A stretch of 64,000 nucleotides of DNA from Candidatus Zhuqueibacterota bacterium (GCA_029262055.1 JAJDAD010000045.1:1-64000); one strand, 5' to 3'; shown: positions 51,535-60,764, counted from the stretch's first letter. Numbers and translations: made by a program. The notes: generated by a model from the sequence alone, not told the origin.

Positions 51535-53187
51535 CTACATCCGCTCAGGTGCGCTCAAGCCGAGGAGCGCGAGACCGTTGGCCAGGACAATCTGCGTAGA
51601 TTTGCACAAAACCAACCGGGCTTCACTCAAACTGCGGTCATCAGAAACAACCCGGCAGTGGTGGTAAAAACGATGAAACGATCCGGCAAGTTCTTGCAGA
51701 TAGGTGGGTATGCGATGCGGCTCCATTTGCTGAGCGGCCTTCGAAACAGTGTTGGGAAAATCCACCAGCTTCTTTATCAACGAAATCTCCGCATCGTCGG
51801 TCAGGAGTTCTAAGGGAGCATTCCGGGGAAAAGCGATACCGCTCTCTTCCGCATGCCTGATGATGTTGCAGATACGTGCATGTGCGTACTGAACATAATA
51901 GACTGGGTTTTCATCCGAAGTCTTTTTTGCCAGATCCATATCAAAATCCAGTGGACTCTGACTTCGCCGTGCTACGAAAAAGTACCGGGCAACGTCTACT
52001 CCGACCTCATCCAGGAGTTCCTTCATCTCGATGATTTTTCCGGCTCGTTTCGACATCTTCACCGATTCGCCGCCCCGGATCAAGTTGACTTGCTGGATGA
52101 GCTTGACGTCGAAAGTATCTTTCGGGTAACCGAGACCCAAAAGGGCTGCTTTCACCCTTTGGATATAGCCATGATGGTCCGGACCCCACAAATCGTAGAG
52201 CTGCTCGAAACCACGCTCGTACTTGTTGGCATGATATGCGACATCGACCAAAAAGTAGGTGGGCTCACCTTCACTGGTTACCAGCACCCGGTCTTTTTCG
52301 TCCCCGAACTCGGTCGAGCGAAACCACTGGGCGCCGTCAGCCTCGTACACGTAACCGCGGGCCTGCAGATTTTTCAGAACTTTCAAATGCTCATCGGTGT
52401 CCCGCAACGTGCTTTCACGAAACCAGGTGTCGAAGTTCAGGCCATAATCCGACAGGACTTCTTTCTGGGAAGCCAGCAACGCTTCGCGCGCCATTTCAGC
52501 GAGAGCCTGCCAGCGTTCTTTCGTCCCAAGCCCGGCAAAAGAATCACCGTGCTCTTCAAGTATTTGACGCGCAATGTCATTGATGTAGTCGCCGTGGTAC
52601 CCTTCTTCGGGAAAAGGTTCGGTCTTGCCGAGCAACGCCATATATCGAGCGCTAACCGACATACCGAGCAGCCGGATTTGCCGGCCGGCATCGTTGACAT
52701 AGTATTCCTTTTCCACGGCACAGCCTGCGGCCCGAAGCAGATTCGCCATAACATCACCCAGGGCAGCAGCCCGGGCGCTGACAACGTTAAGGGGCCCGGT
52801 TGGATTGGCGCTGACGAATTCAATCTGGATGCGTTTGCCCTGTCCCCAGCTACTGTTGCCAAAGGCGGCGCCTTCCTGCAAGATGGTTAGCAACGCCTTC
52901 TGGTAGTAGCTCTGCCCGAATGTGAAGTTGATAAAGCCGGCGCCTGCAACTTCAATCTTTGTTACGATTTCGCTGTCGAGATCGAGGCTTTGCAAAAGGG
53001 CCGTGGCGATGTCTCTGGGACTGCGGCGTAATCTCGGGGCCAGGAGCATAGCGACATTGGTTGCCATGTCGCCGTGTTCTTCCATTTTCGGCTTTTCCAG
53101 AATTATGTTCACGTCTCCTGGTTGGGCCAGCTCCCCCGTTTGCAGCGCTTGGTTCAGTTTGTCTCGCAGGTACTGCTCGCCGGTCAT
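51535..53187 (-). CDS. argS: Arginyl-tRNA synthetase
   Basis: A 550-residue class I aminoacyl-tRNA synthetase that charges tRNA-Arg. N-terminal Add1-like domain (about 1-85), Rossmann catalytic core with 'EFVSANPTGPLNVVSARAAALGD', tRNA-binding insertions, 'VKMSKRAGK' (KMSKS-type loop) near 378, and the DALR anticodon-binding domain in the last 120 residues. At the HIGH signature the usual H-V-G-H is N-V-V-S. The rest is intact and full length, so this may be a lineage variant. Its start overlaps the rsfS stop by four bases. Confidence 0.95.
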   Translation of the reverse strand: MTGEQYLRDKLNQALQTGELAQPGDVNIILEKPKMEEHGDMATNVAMLLAPRLRRSPRDIATALLQSLDLDSEIVTKIEVAGAGFINFTFGQSYYQKALLTILQEGAAFGNSSWGQGKRIQIEFVSANPTGPLNVVSARAAALGDVMANLLRAAGCAVEKEYYVNDAGRQIRLLGMSVSARYMALLGKTEPFPEEGYHGDYINDIARQILEEHGDSFAGLGTKERWQALAEMAREALLASQKEVLSDYGLNFDTWFRESTLRDTDEHLKVLKNLQARGYVYEADGAQWFRSTEFGDEKDRVLVTSEGEPTYFLVDVAYHANKYERGFEQLYDLWGPDHHGYIQRVKAALLGLGYPKDTFDVKLIQQVNLIRGGESVKMSKRAGKIIEMKELLDEVGVDVARYFFVARRSQSPLDFDMDLAKKTSDENPVYYVQYAHARICNIIRHAEESGIAFPRNAPLELLTDDAEISLIKKLVDFPNTVSKAAQQMEPHRIPTYLQELAGSFHRFYHHCRVVSDDRSLSEARLVLCKSTQIVLANGLALLGLSAPERM

Positions 53188-53534
53188 GCTTCTTCCTTTA
53201 CCTCAATTTTTTCGGCATCCCCCCACAATCGTTCCAGCCCATAAAACTCTCGTGTGTGCGGTTGGAATACGTGGACGATGACATCACTATAATCAAGCAG
53301 CACCCACTCTTGATTGCTCAACCCTTCGACGTGCTGCGGCCGGTTTCGTTCCTTTTTGAGATTGGCAACGATATAGTCTGAAATGGCTTTGACTTGCGTG
53401 TTGGTCGATCCCGAGCAGATGACGAAGTAGTCCGCCATTGTGGTCAGGGGCCTGAGGTACAATATCACCACGTCTTCCGCCTTCTTTTCCAGCGCCAGGG
53501 TTGCGATTTTGTCGGATAGTTGTGTTGATTCCAA
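53184..53534 (-). CDS. rsfS: Ribosomal silencing factor RsfS
   Basis: A 116-residue protein of the RsfS/Iojap family, which binds ribosomal protein uL14 and blocks subunit joining when nutrients are short. Marks are 'KKAEDVVILYLRPLTTMADYFVICSGSTNTQVKAISDYI' (about 17-55) and 'WVLLDYSDVIVHVFQPHTREFYGLERLWGDA' (about 76-106). The first codon is TTG 53534; AAAGGAGGACT lies rather far upstream (14 bases), so initiation may be weak or unusual. It overlaps argS by four bases and heads the operon rsfS-argS-PfkB-yjbQ. Confidence 0.93.
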   Translation of the reverse strand: MESTQLSDKIATLALEKKAEDVVILYLRPLTTMADYFVICSGSTNTQVKAISDYIVANLKKERNRPQHVEGLSNQEWVLLDYSDVIVHVFQPHTREFYGLERLWGDAEKIEVKEEA

Positions 53535-53872
53535 AAAAGTTATTTAGTCCTCCTTTATAAACCCACGTATTTTAACACTTTTTAGCTCAAAGTCAACACG
53601 CTTTTGTAAACATTGGGTATCTACACCGCCGTGCACCCGGAGGGTGGGCCGTGTGCCGAAAAATGGAGTTGTGTGTGGAGTATCCGTTCCGGTTAGAATT
53701 TTGGAGATTGCGGCCAGCACCCAATTTGCCGAATGGCTTGGAAACACGAATTTTCAGCGCGGATCCGGCAAGTGAGAAAGAGGGTTGCGCTTGTTACTGA
53801 TTCAACTGCTGCGACTGGCTGTTACCCTGGACCTCCAGACTGCCTACATGAAAACGGCCGTTCAGCCAGGAT
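53535..53872. other. Intergenic region upstream of rsfS
   Basis: A 338-base gap. Its left part carries the rsfS ribosome binding site and sigma-70 promoter on the minus strand. The rest, 53600-53872, follows the UDP-glucuronate decarboxylase stop and shows no reliable gene; a 67-codon minus-strand frame at 53544-53747 overlaps the promoter and looks random. Confidence 0.4.
53569..53596 (-). promoter_or_regulatory. Sigma-70-type promoter of the rsfS operon
   Basis: On the minus strand TTGACT (53591-53596), a 16-base spacer and TAAAAT (53569-53574) are close to the consensus. AAAGGAGGACT (53546-53556) follows about 12 bases downstream of the -10, then the rsfS start at 53534. Confidence 0.65.
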
Positions 53873-54817
53873 TCATTCAGGTGACGTTTCAGCTTGCTGC
53901 CGAAACCACTTCACGGTCTTTGCCAGGCCCTGCTCCAGGCTGACAGTCGGCTCCCAGCCGAGGATACGCTTGGCCAGGGCAATGTCCGGCTGGCGTACTT
54001 TCGGATCGTCGACCGGCAGTGGATTGTAGATGATCTCACTGTCGCTGCCGGTGGCCACGATAATCGCTTTTGCCAGCTCGCCGATGGTCATCTCCCGCGG
54101 GTTGCCGAGATTGACCGGTTCATGATAGTCGGACATCAGGAGGCGGCAGAATCCTTCAACCAGATCGTCAACGTAGCAGAAGCTGCGAGTTTGCGACCCG
54201 TCCCCAAACACAGTAATCGGCTCATTTCTGAGCGCTTGCGGAATAAAGGAAGGGATGGCGCGACCATCGCTGGCGCGCATGCGGGGTCCGTAGGTATTGA
54301 AAATACGCACGATTCTGGTGTCGAGCCCGTGAGACCGATGGTAGGCCATGGTAATGGCCTCGGCAAAGCGTTTGGCCTCGTCATAAACGCCGCGTGGGCC
54401 CACCGGGTTGACATGGCCCCAGTAGTCTTCCTTTTGCGGGTGTTTTTGGGGATCGCCATAGACTTCGGAGGTTGAAGCAATCAGGAACGTGGCCTTCTTT
54501 TCCTTGGCAATACCCAATGCTTTGTGCGTCCCGAGAGCGCCGACTTTGAGAGTTTGTATCGGCATCTCCAGGTAGTCTTTCGGGCTGGCGGGCGATGCAA
54601 AATGGAGGACATAATCCAACGGTCCGGCACAGTAGATGTACTCGGTAACATCGTGTTTGACAAAAGTGAACTGTTCCCCGTGCAAATGAGTGATGTTATT
54701 AACCGTTCCGGTGGATAGATTGTCGAGTGCAATGACCTCATGACCTTTGTTGAGCAAAAACTCACAAAGATGAGATCCCAGAAATCCGGCAGCGCCGGTA
54801 ACTAATGTTCGTGGCAT
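53873..54817 (-). CDS. UDP-glucuronate decarboxylase (UDP-xylose synthase) type SDR enzyme
   Basis: A 314-residue extended short-chain dehydrogenase. The NAD-binding motif is [10 protein letters not shown] near residue 8, followed by 'ALDNLSTG'; the catalytic Tyr-x3-Lys is YDEAK near 165, with 'STSEVYGDP' and '[14 protein letters not shown]'. '[22 protein letters not shown]' and '[19 protein letters not shown]' are typical of the UXS group, which oxidises and decarboxylates UDP-glucuronate to UDP-xylose for cell-surface glycans. Other NDP-sugar epimerases are possible but fit less well. It lies nine bases after the ApbE gene on the same strand. Confidence 0.9.
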   Translation of the reverse strand: MPRTLVTGAAGFLGSHLCEFLLNKGHEVIALDNLSTGTVNNITHLHGEQFTFVKHDVTEYIYCAGPLDYVLHFASPASPKDYLEMPIQTLKVGALGTHKALGIAKEKKATFLIASTSEVYGDPQKHPQKEDYWGHVNPVGPRGVYDEAKRFAEAITMAYHRSHGLDTRIVRIFNTYGPRMRASDGRAIPSFIPQALRNEPITVFGDGSQTRSFCYVDDLVEGFCRLLMSDYHEPVNLGNPREMTIGELAKAIIVATGSDSEIIYNPLPVDDPKVRQPDIALAKRILGWEPTVSLEQGLAKTVKWFRQQAETSPE

Positions 54818-54826
54818 GTAATTCCT

Positions 54827-55861
54827 TTAATTGAAGCTATCATTTATAGTCAGTCTTCCACGCAAGCCGCTCGAGACTGTCCACTGCAAAGTATGCGTGG
54901 CTTTGTCTTCGTAAACGACCAACCCTTCAACGTTAGCGTTTTCCTCCAGAAGTTTGATCCCTTGTTCCGGACCAAGAACAAATATCGCCGTCGAGTATGC
55001 GTCTGCGACTGCGGTATTTGCTGCAAAAACAGTTGCGCTTACCGCCGGCCGGGCCGGGTATCCGGTCCCGGGATCCAAAATATGATGATAGCGGACGCCA
55101 TCCTGTTCAAAAAAGCGCTCATAGTCTCCGGAGGTGGCGACTGCGCCTTCGTCCATTGCGACCCAGCCAAGAAACTTGTCACTGTGCCTTGGATGGCGGA
55201 TCCAGACTTTGCGTTCTCCCTTTGTCAGGCTACTCGCGACCGCACGCAGATCCCCACCGGCCTCCACCATGAAGTCGGAATACCCGAGTCGCTGCAACAG
55301 GTCAACGGCCTTGTCCACGCTATAGCCTTTGGCAATCCCACCCAGGTCGACAGCCATACCTGTTTCCGACAGGCCGGCTTTTTCACCCTCGATTATTATT
55401 TTTGTAAAGTCTACCAATGGTGCAGTAGCCGCGATTTGCCCTGGGTTGGGGACCTGTGCCGAATCCGTCCCGAAGTGCCACAGGTTGTAAAGTGGAAGTA
55501 TTGTGACATCAAAAGCACCGTTCGCACGTTTGCTGATTTCCGTTGCCATTCGAAGGAGTTCGAGTACTTCCGGTTTGGTTTTTATCAGACTTTTTCCGGC
55601 AAGCAGTCCAAGGCGGGAGACTTCACTAGCATCGTAAACCGTCGTCAACTTTTCAATTTTCTCGATCTCACCAAAGACACTATCGACATGTACGCGCCAA
55701 CCGTCAGGTTCGGTACGGGCATAAATGGTAACCGATACCGCGGTTCCCATCAAAACGCGTTTTTCTTCAAAAGCTTTTGTGCAACCGAGATTGACAATGA
55801 ACAGCAGAAGGAGTAGCAGGCCGGCCGGAAGGGGCGTTCGGCGGTCAGTTTTCGCGCGCAG
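54827..55861 (-). CDS. apbE: ApbE-type FAD:protein FMN transferase, probably starting at CTG
   Basis: A 344-residue lipoprotein from the chosen start. The leader 'RAKTDRRTPLPAG', a Leu-rich core and 'IVNLGC' give a lipoprotein signal. The ApbE domain follows: 'LMGTAVSVTIYA', 'TTVYDASEVSRL', 'GAFDVTILPLYNLWHFG', 'AVDLGGIAKGYSVDKAVDLL', 'VEAGGDLRA', 'TSGDYERFF' and 'HHILDPGTGYPA'. ApbE attaches FMN to Thr/Ser of exported flavoproteins such as NqrB/NqrC or RnfG. No ATG, GTG or TTG is placed suitably before the signal; CTG 55861 has GGTGG nine bases upstream and overlaps the polyprenyl synthase stop by 17 bases. The next in-frame ATG upstream would bury the signal deep in the protein. Confidence 0.85.
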   Translation of the reverse strand: MRAKTDRRTPLPAGLLLLLLFIVNLGCTKAFEEKRVLMGTAVSVTIYARTEPDGWRVHVDSVFGEIEKIEKLTTVYDASEVSRLGLLAGKSLIKTKPEVLELLRMATEISKRANGAFDVTILPLYNLWHFGTDSAQVPNPGQIAATAPLVDFTKIIIEGEKAGLSETGMAVDLGGIAKGYSVDKAVDLLQRLGYSDFMVEAGGDLRAVASSLTKGERKVWIRHPRHSDKFLGWVAMDEGAVATSGDYERFFEQDGVRYHHILDPGTGYPARPAVSATVFAANTAVADAYSTAIFVLGPEQGIKLLEENANVEGLVVYEDKATHTLQWTVSSGLRGRLTINDSFN

Positions 55862-56828
55862 TAACGAAGTCCACCAATTTTTCCAGAGATGCCCTGTACT
55901 CGTTGCTTGGGTAGCGCTCCAGAGACTTTTTAGCCAACCCGATGTGAGAATTGGCTCTCTGCATTGCGTACTCGACTCCACCATGATCTTCGACAAACGA
56001 GATAATTTCTTTAATTTCATGCCTTTTCGCACTGCGTTTGATCATGCGGATGACTCTGCGTGAGTCTTTCTTGCGCGCGTTTCTCAAAGCATAGATCAAT
56101 GGTAATGTAACCTTGTTGTCTCGTAAATCATTCCCCAACGGCTTGCCGGTCTTTTTTTCCTTGCCCAAAATGTCAAGCAGGTCATCCCGAATCTGAAATG
56201 CAATGCCAAGGTTCTCGCCAAAATCCCTCATGGCGGTGATGTGCTCTTCATCATCGCTGACGGAAACCGCTCCCAGTTGGCAGGCCGCTGCGATCAAAGA
56301 GGCGGTCTTATCTGCAATAAGTCTGAAGTAGACCTCCTCTTCCATGCGATAGTCTTTGCTCCGCTCTACCCCCAGAAGTTCACCTTCAGTCATTCTTTCT
56401 GCTGTTTGGGAGATAATCTCGTAGACGCGCATGTTCTTCATGCCCAACATCGCCAACAGAGCTTTGGAAAAGAGGTAATCTCCCATCAGGACGGAGACTT
56501 TGTTTTTCCAGATAGAGTTGACCGAGGGTAGCCCTCTCCTTTGACTTGAGCTATCAACGACGTCATCGTGCACCAAAGACGCGATGTGCAGAAGCTCCAT
56601 AATCGCGGCCGCCCGCATATTATCTTTGTCCGGGACTTTGCCATTGCCATTGTGCAATCTGCTGGTCAGCAGCACGAGGATTGGACGCAGCCGTTTTCCC
56701 TTGCTGGCAATGATATATTGCACCACCTTGTCAACGAGGAAGACGTTAGACTTGAGCAGTGCCTTGAACTCCTTTTCGTAAACTTTGAGATCTTCCTTTA
56801 TCGGAGCACAAATTTCCTTCAGAATCAA
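55845..56828 (-). CDS. Polyprenyl diphosphate synthase
   Basis: A 327-residue all-helical trans-prenyltransferase that builds a long isoprenoid chain from IPP and allylic diphosphate, most likely for the quinone side chain. 'KGKRLRPILVLL' near residue 42, the first Asp-rich motif 'LVHDDVVDSSSQRRG' near 90 and the second 'FQIRDDLLDILG' near 212 are all present, with 'LLGVERSKDYRMEEEVYFRLIADKTASL' between them. Length is normal for octaprenyl/heptaprenyl synthases. It precedes ApbE and overlaps it by 17 bases. Confidence 0.93.
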   Translation of the reverse strand: MILKEICAPIKEDLKVYEKEFKALLKSNVFLVDKVVQYIIASKGKRLRPILVLLTSRLHNGNGKVPDKDNMRAAAIMELLHIASLVHDDVVDSSSQRRGLPSVNSIWKNKVSVLMGDYLFSKALLAMLGMKNMRVYEIISQTAERMTEGELLGVERSKDYRMEEEVYFRLIADKTASLIAAACQLGAVSVSDDEEHITAMRDFGENLGIAFQIRDDLLDILGKEKKTGKPLGNDLRDNKVTLPLIYALRNARKKDSRRVIRMIKRSAKRHEIKEIISFVEDHGGVEYAMQRANSHIGLAKKSLERYPSNEYRASLEKLVDFVTAREN

Positions 56829-56877
56829 GAAGAGGGGTCCTCTGTTATTACCGGGTTACGTAAAGAAAATGGTTTTA

Positions 56878-56906
56878 AAGGTAACAACAAAAGGGGTTTT
56901 TGTCAA
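56878..56906 (-). promoter_or_regulatory. Candidate sigma-70 promoter of the polyprenyl synthase gene
   Basis: On the minus strand a perfect TTGACA (56901-56906) is followed 17 bases later by TACCTT (56878-56883), a weak -10. The region is AT-rich and lies 50-80 bases before the gene start. Confidence 0.38.
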
Positions 56907-56950
56907 CCAAAAGTCAAACAGAATGTAGGAGGTCCGGTACCGCCTGCGGC

Positions 56951-58417
56951 TCAGGCATCACTGGGCAGGGCATCTACCTCTTCGGGGACCGAAACGGTGA
57001 AGGTGGTGCCGCTGTTTTTGTTGCTGACTACGGTGATCTTTCCGCCCTCCCGTTCGATCAGGGTGTGGGCAATGTAGAGCCCCAGGCCCGTGCCTTCCCC
57101 ACCTTTCTTCGTTGTAAAAAAGGGCGTGAAGATGCTCAGCAAATGCTCCTTCGCAATCCCGACGCCCGTATCCGAAATGCTCATGACTATCCAGCCCGAC
57201 TTCTTTCGCTTTGTAACAATGCCGAGCTTTCCACCCTTAGGCATAGCCTGGGTGGCATTAATAACCAGATTGAGGAGAACTTGTTTCAGAGTGTCCTTGC
57301 TGAAATCCGTACTGCAATCATCAGACAAACTTAACTTCAGTTCGATGTTCTTTGCCATCAGTTCTTTCCCGAGGAGGGAAACCGTGTTTTCCACCAGAGA
57401 TTTGAGGCTGACAACCTCCCGGTCTTTGGTAGCCGGCCGCGCAAACTCGAGCAGATTATTGATAATGCCCGAAGAGCGTTTCACGTTCTTTCCGATAATG
57501 TTCAATTTGGCGAGGATGTCTGAATTGGGCTTTTCAAGGAACGTCTCCAGGTAGTAGCGCGCCGTTTCGATTATGTTGAGAGGGTTGCGCAACTCGTGTG
57601 CAATGCCTGAAGCCAAAAGACCAACCGATGCGAGCTTCTCCGCTTGAATTACGGCTCTTTCCAGGTGATGCTTTTCCGACATATCATTACAGACCAGCAG
57701 CAGGAACTCATGGTCGCCTTCTTGAAGCCGCTGCGCCTGCAGCTCAACAACAACGGTTTCGCCTGACTGTTGGGCCAGAGAGATGTCTTTTTGCTGCTGA
57801 CAGTCGTTTTGCAGCGTGGCTGCAAGAAAACCCGCAAAGTCGAAATTGCTGTCCGTGGAAAAATGCTGCTCTACCGGAGAGCCTAACAGTTCTATTTTTG
57901 TTGCCTCTAGTAGTTTACACGCCCGCTGGTTTGCCTCTATGATGTGAAAATGCTCATTGTCAAGCAGCACCATGGCCGGCGAAGCGCTGTCAAAGGCGCA
58001 TTGCACCATCCCTGCTGTTGCTCGCACTGATTCGACCGGTGCGTACCGGGGTTCAGGGTCTGTGTCGATGACCCCTGACAGAAGAGAAAAGTAGTCGGTG
58101 TTTCGCGAAATGTAGTAGCAGGTTTGTTTGCGAAACTCAGAGACGGCGATGCCGGGCCTGTCGTCGACCACCACCACCGGCAAATCCGAATCACAGTCGC
58201 CGACCTGGGAAACGAGGCGGTGACTTGTTTCTTCAGACTCTTCGCAATCGATGATGACTGCCTGATATTCCTTTTGGGCTATCTTATCTATATGGTCTGC
58301 GGCATCACCAACGGTGACGACCTTCAGATCATAATTCGATTTGGATGGCAGACTGCGCTTCTTTGTCCCTGCAACCTCCTCGTCTCTGACGAGCAGCACT
58401 TTTACAGACTCAGGCAT
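56951..58417 (-). CDS. Histidine kinase with receiver-like N-terminus and PAS domain
   Basis: A 488-residue soluble kinase. Residues 1-115 look like a divergent receiver ('VKVLLVRDEE', 'YQAVIIDCEESEE'). A PAS domain spans about 130-245. The histidine box is 'VGLLASGIAHELRNPLNII' near 266, then the ATPase domain with N box 'LLNLVINATQAMPKGG', G1 'ISDTGVGIAKEHL', F box 'FTPFFTTKKGG' and G2 'GTGLGLYIAHTLI'. There is no transmembrane segment. It is the last of three kinases in a row on the minus strand, none with a response-regulator gene beside it. Confidence 0.9.
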   Translation of the reverse strand: MPESVKVLLVRDEEVAGTKKRSLPSKSNYDLKVVTVGDAADHIDKIAQKEYQAVIIDCEESEETSHRLVSQVGDCDSDLPVVVVDDRPGIAVSEFRKQTCYYISRNTDYFSLLSGVIDTDPEPRYAPVESVRATAGMVQCAFDSASPAMVLLDNEHFHIIEANQRACKLLEATKIELLGSPVEQHFSTDSNFDFAGFLAATLQNDCQQQKDISLAQQSGETVVVELQAQRLQEGDHEFLLLVCNDMSEKHHLERAVIQAEKLASVGLLASGIAHELRNPLNIIETARYYLETFLEKPNSDILAKLNIIGKNVKRSSGIINNLLEFARPATKDREVVSLKSLVENTVSLLGKELMAKNIELKLSLSDDCSTDFSKDTLKQVLLNLVINATQAMPKGGKLGIVTKRKKSGWIVMSISDTGVGIAKEHLLSIFTPFFTTKKGGEGTGLGLYIAHTLIEREGGKITVVSNKNSGTTFTVSVPEEVDALPSDA

Positions 58418-58508
58418 GGCGCGGATCGTCCTTGTAATGTTCGATTACCAGCATCGTCATTGATTTGATATTTTTGGAAGCTTTGAGCGCCGGCGAAACG
58501 GTGCCTTT

Positions 58509-59240
58509 TCAGCCAAGCGCGGGAGAGTTCTTAGGCAAAGTTATGAAGAAAGTCGAGCCTTGATATTTTCTTGATTCAACCCAGACCTCGCCTCCATGGC
58601 TCTCAATGATCTGCTTGACTATCGACAAACCCAACCCTGACCCTTTTACGTTGCGTTTATTGAGCAGCCGGTTGAAAAGAACAAAAACTTTGTTGTGGTC
58701 TCTAGCCGGAAATCCAACCCCGTTGTCGCGGATAAAAAACTTGTGGAAGATTTCGTCGCCGAGATAACCAATTTGAATACTGCCTCCTGCTTTCTCCCGG
58801 GAGTATTTCACCGCGTTGCCGATCAGGTTTGAAAAGGCCAGGACCATAGAATTCAAATCGCAGTGCAACTCCGGTAGGTTATCGCCGATGGTCAGGTCGA
58901 TGCGTTTCTGCCGCATTTGAATTACATGCGACTCGGACGCGGCGGAGATTATCTGGCTCGCTGGAACCGGGGCAAAAGTGGCTTCATCGATACAGACCCT
59001 GGCCCATTTTGTGATATCACCAAGTAGCGTGTCGACATGTTTGACATTTGTGATGATGCGTTTTAGATAATCCTGGCCTTCCTGCGGCAGAGTTGGTGCA
59101 AACTTCTCCTCCAGCAGGGAACTATAACCTTGAATAGAAACAAAAGGGCTCTTGAGCTCGTGGGCAATAATGTGCAAATAAAGACTTAGATTGTCTTGTT
59201 TCTTCTCGCTGTCCTTCTTCGCAAAAATCCGGTTCATCAT
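58509..59240 (-). CDS. Short histidine kinase without sensor domain
   Basis: A 243-residue protein formed only by HisKA and HATPase. The H box is 'LHIIAHELKSPFVSIQGYSS' near residue 24, the N box 'SNLIGNAVKYSREKA' near 133, G1 'RDNGVGFPARDHNKVF' and G2 'GSGLGLSIVKQIIESHGGEVW'. This HELKSP type is common in phytochrome-like and cytoplasmic kinases. With no input domain it may be controlled by a partner protein, possibly the PAS kinase encoded just before it (15 bases away), which is of the same type. ATG 59240 or 59237 is the start, and no good ribosome binding site is seen. Confidence 0.88.
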   Translation of the reverse strand: MMNRIFAKKDSEKKQDNLSLYLHIIAHELKSPFVSIQGYSSLLEEKFAPTLPQEGQDYLKRIITNVKHVDTLLGDITKWARVCIDEATFAPVPASQIISAASESHVIQMRQKRIDLTIGDNLPELHCDLNSMVLAFSNLIGNAVKYSREKAGGSIQIGYLGDEIFHKFFIRDNGVGFPARDHNKVFVLFNRLLNKRNVKGSGLGLSIVKQIIESHGGEVWVESRKYQGSTFFITLPKNSPALG

Positions 59241-59255
59241 GACAGGAATGTCTGT

Positions 59256-60365
59256 TTAACTGTTTGCAGGCAGGGTTAGGAAAACTGTGGTCCCTTTCCG
59301 GGGCTGTGAGCCGATTCTTACACCGCCGCCATGTTTCTCCACTATCCTTTTGACCAGGGCAAGGCCGACCCCGTTGCCCTCGATGTCCAGCGGGGCATCT
59401 GCGCGTTCAAACAAGCAGAAAGCTCTGTCGTGGTAGCTTTTATGGATGCCAACTCCATTGTCCTTTACCCAAAAAGTGTAAAATCCGTTGCGGCATTCCC
59501 AGCCGACCTCGATTCTGGGTTTCTTTTTGGGCGGCATGTACTTGATGGCATTCCCAATCAAGTTCATGAAAACTGTGTTCAGTCCTTCATAGTCGGCCCT
59601 GACAACCGGCAGGTCCGGAGCAATTCGGAAATCGATTTGTTTCTCTTTCAATTGTAGAAAGCACTCGGCGCGGATACCCTCTAGTAGATCGAATAGTGAT
59701 ATCTCTACCTTGGTTGTCTCACGCCTTCCGGCTTTGGAGAATTCCAAAAGGTCATGCACCATTTTGCTCATACGCAAAGTGTTCTTGTGAATCCGGTCGA
59801 GATAGTTGCTGGTATCAGCCGCCGCCGTATCCTGGTTTTCCAGCAAAAGTTTGGTAAAGCCGTGAATCGACGCGATGGGTGACTTCAGGCTGTGGGAGAC
59901 CAGGAAAAAGAGCTCTTCAAGATCCTCCGTGCGTTCCTGAAGTTTGGCATGACTCTCTGAAGTGCTTTGGCGTTCGGCAAATGTCGCAACATATTTTTCG
60001 GAAGCGGGTAAGCGTTTTAGTTCAACATTCATGCACTTGCCTTTTCCATTCGTGATCAGCTTGGTTTCTATAGTCGCGCTTTGGCCTGGTTTTTTGCATT
60101 GCTTCCTGAGCTGTTCAAAGGACTTTCGATCAGACACCGGTAAATAATAGAATATATCCCTGCTGGGGATCTCCTTCCGATGAGCGTTTGAAACCAGCGC
60201 TGCAAAAGCAGCATTGAACTCGTAGATTTCACTCGCGCCCTCGAGTACGATTGTCGGGAGATTGAAATTCTCAAAAAGGTTTTGGTAGAAGCCGCCGGAT
60301 CGATGGCGAATCCGGTTCGGAAGGTGGTCGATCTGGGTCGAGCTGTCTGAAGATGTGATGTCCAA
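59256..60365 (-). CDS. PAS-domain histidine kinase
   Basis: A 369-residue soluble kinase: PAS domain at about residues 28-140 ('FNLPTIVLEGASEIYEFNAAF'), H box 'FFLVSHSLKSPIASIHGFTK' near 153 (the phosphoacceptor is in VSHSLKSP, with Ser after His where Glu is usual), N box 'FMNLIGNAIKYMPPKKK' near 268, G1 'VKDNGVGIHKSYHDRAF' and G2 'GNGVGLALVKRIVEKHGGGV'. The start is TTG 60365 with GGAG seven bases upstream. It is followed by the short kinase after 15 bases, so the two are probably made together and might form a heterodimer or cascade. Confidence 0.88.
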   Translation of the reverse strand: MDITSSDSSTQIDHLPNRIRHRSGGFYQNLFENFNLPTIVLEGASEIYEFNAAFAALVSNAHRKEIPSRDIFYYLPVSDRKSFEQLRKQCKKPGQSATIETKLITNGKGKCMNVELKRLPASEKYVATFAERQSTSESHAKLQERTEDLEELFFLVSHSLKSPIASIHGFTKLLLENQDTAAADTSNYLDRIHKNTLRMSKMVHDLLEFSKAGRRETTKVEISLFDLLEGIRAECFLQLKEKQIDFRIAPDLPVVRADYEGLNTVFMNLIGNAIKYMPPKKKPRIEVGWECRNGFYTFWVKDNGVGIHKSYHDRAFCLFERADAPLDIEGNGVGLALVKRIVEKHGGGVRIGSQPRKGTTVFLTLPANS

Positions 60366-60764
60366 TGTTGCGCTCCATAATGGTGGATTTTGCGAACATA
60401 GTAGGAGAAAGTGTGCGGTTCAAACTAATCCAAACATGGCCTAAATGCAAGTAAAAAGAATATGTTAAGGCTTTTTAATAAAGGGAAAAATAGAGAAAGT
60501 TTTACGCATCCGCGCCATGCAGCGCCGGCCGTAAAGTCAACGGATACCTATGAGGTGAGGGGAATAGTCCCGCAATCGTTTTATGGATTTTGGTCTTGTG
60601 GCAGGGTCGTTATTGCGCTCTCTACGGTTGCAGTGAGGCTTACCTTGCGGTCCCATGGACATTCGAGGGTCAGCGCATTGACCGCAAAAAGGTTTGGTGC
60701 CTCCTGGACCATAGGCCAGGGCAAAAGGAAAAGTCAGCGAGGCCGCGCTTTGACAAGCGCAGGC
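60366..60764. other. Intergenic region between kinase cluster and PQQ-propeller gene
   Basis: A 399-base gap, AT-rich up to about 60500 (upstream side of the PAS kinase) and GC-richer afterwards. A plus-strand open frame begins at 60462, but its translation has no domain character and runs into the antisense of the next gene, so I do not accept it. No RNA gene or clear promoter was recognised. Confidence 0.35.

Noticed and set aside
51853-52890. 345-codon open frame antisense to argS
   Set aside because: argS is certain on the other strand; this frame has no recognisable protein features.
53544-53747. 67-codon minus-strand frame upstream of rsfS
   Set aside because: It covers the rsfS promoter and ribosome binding site and has no coding character.
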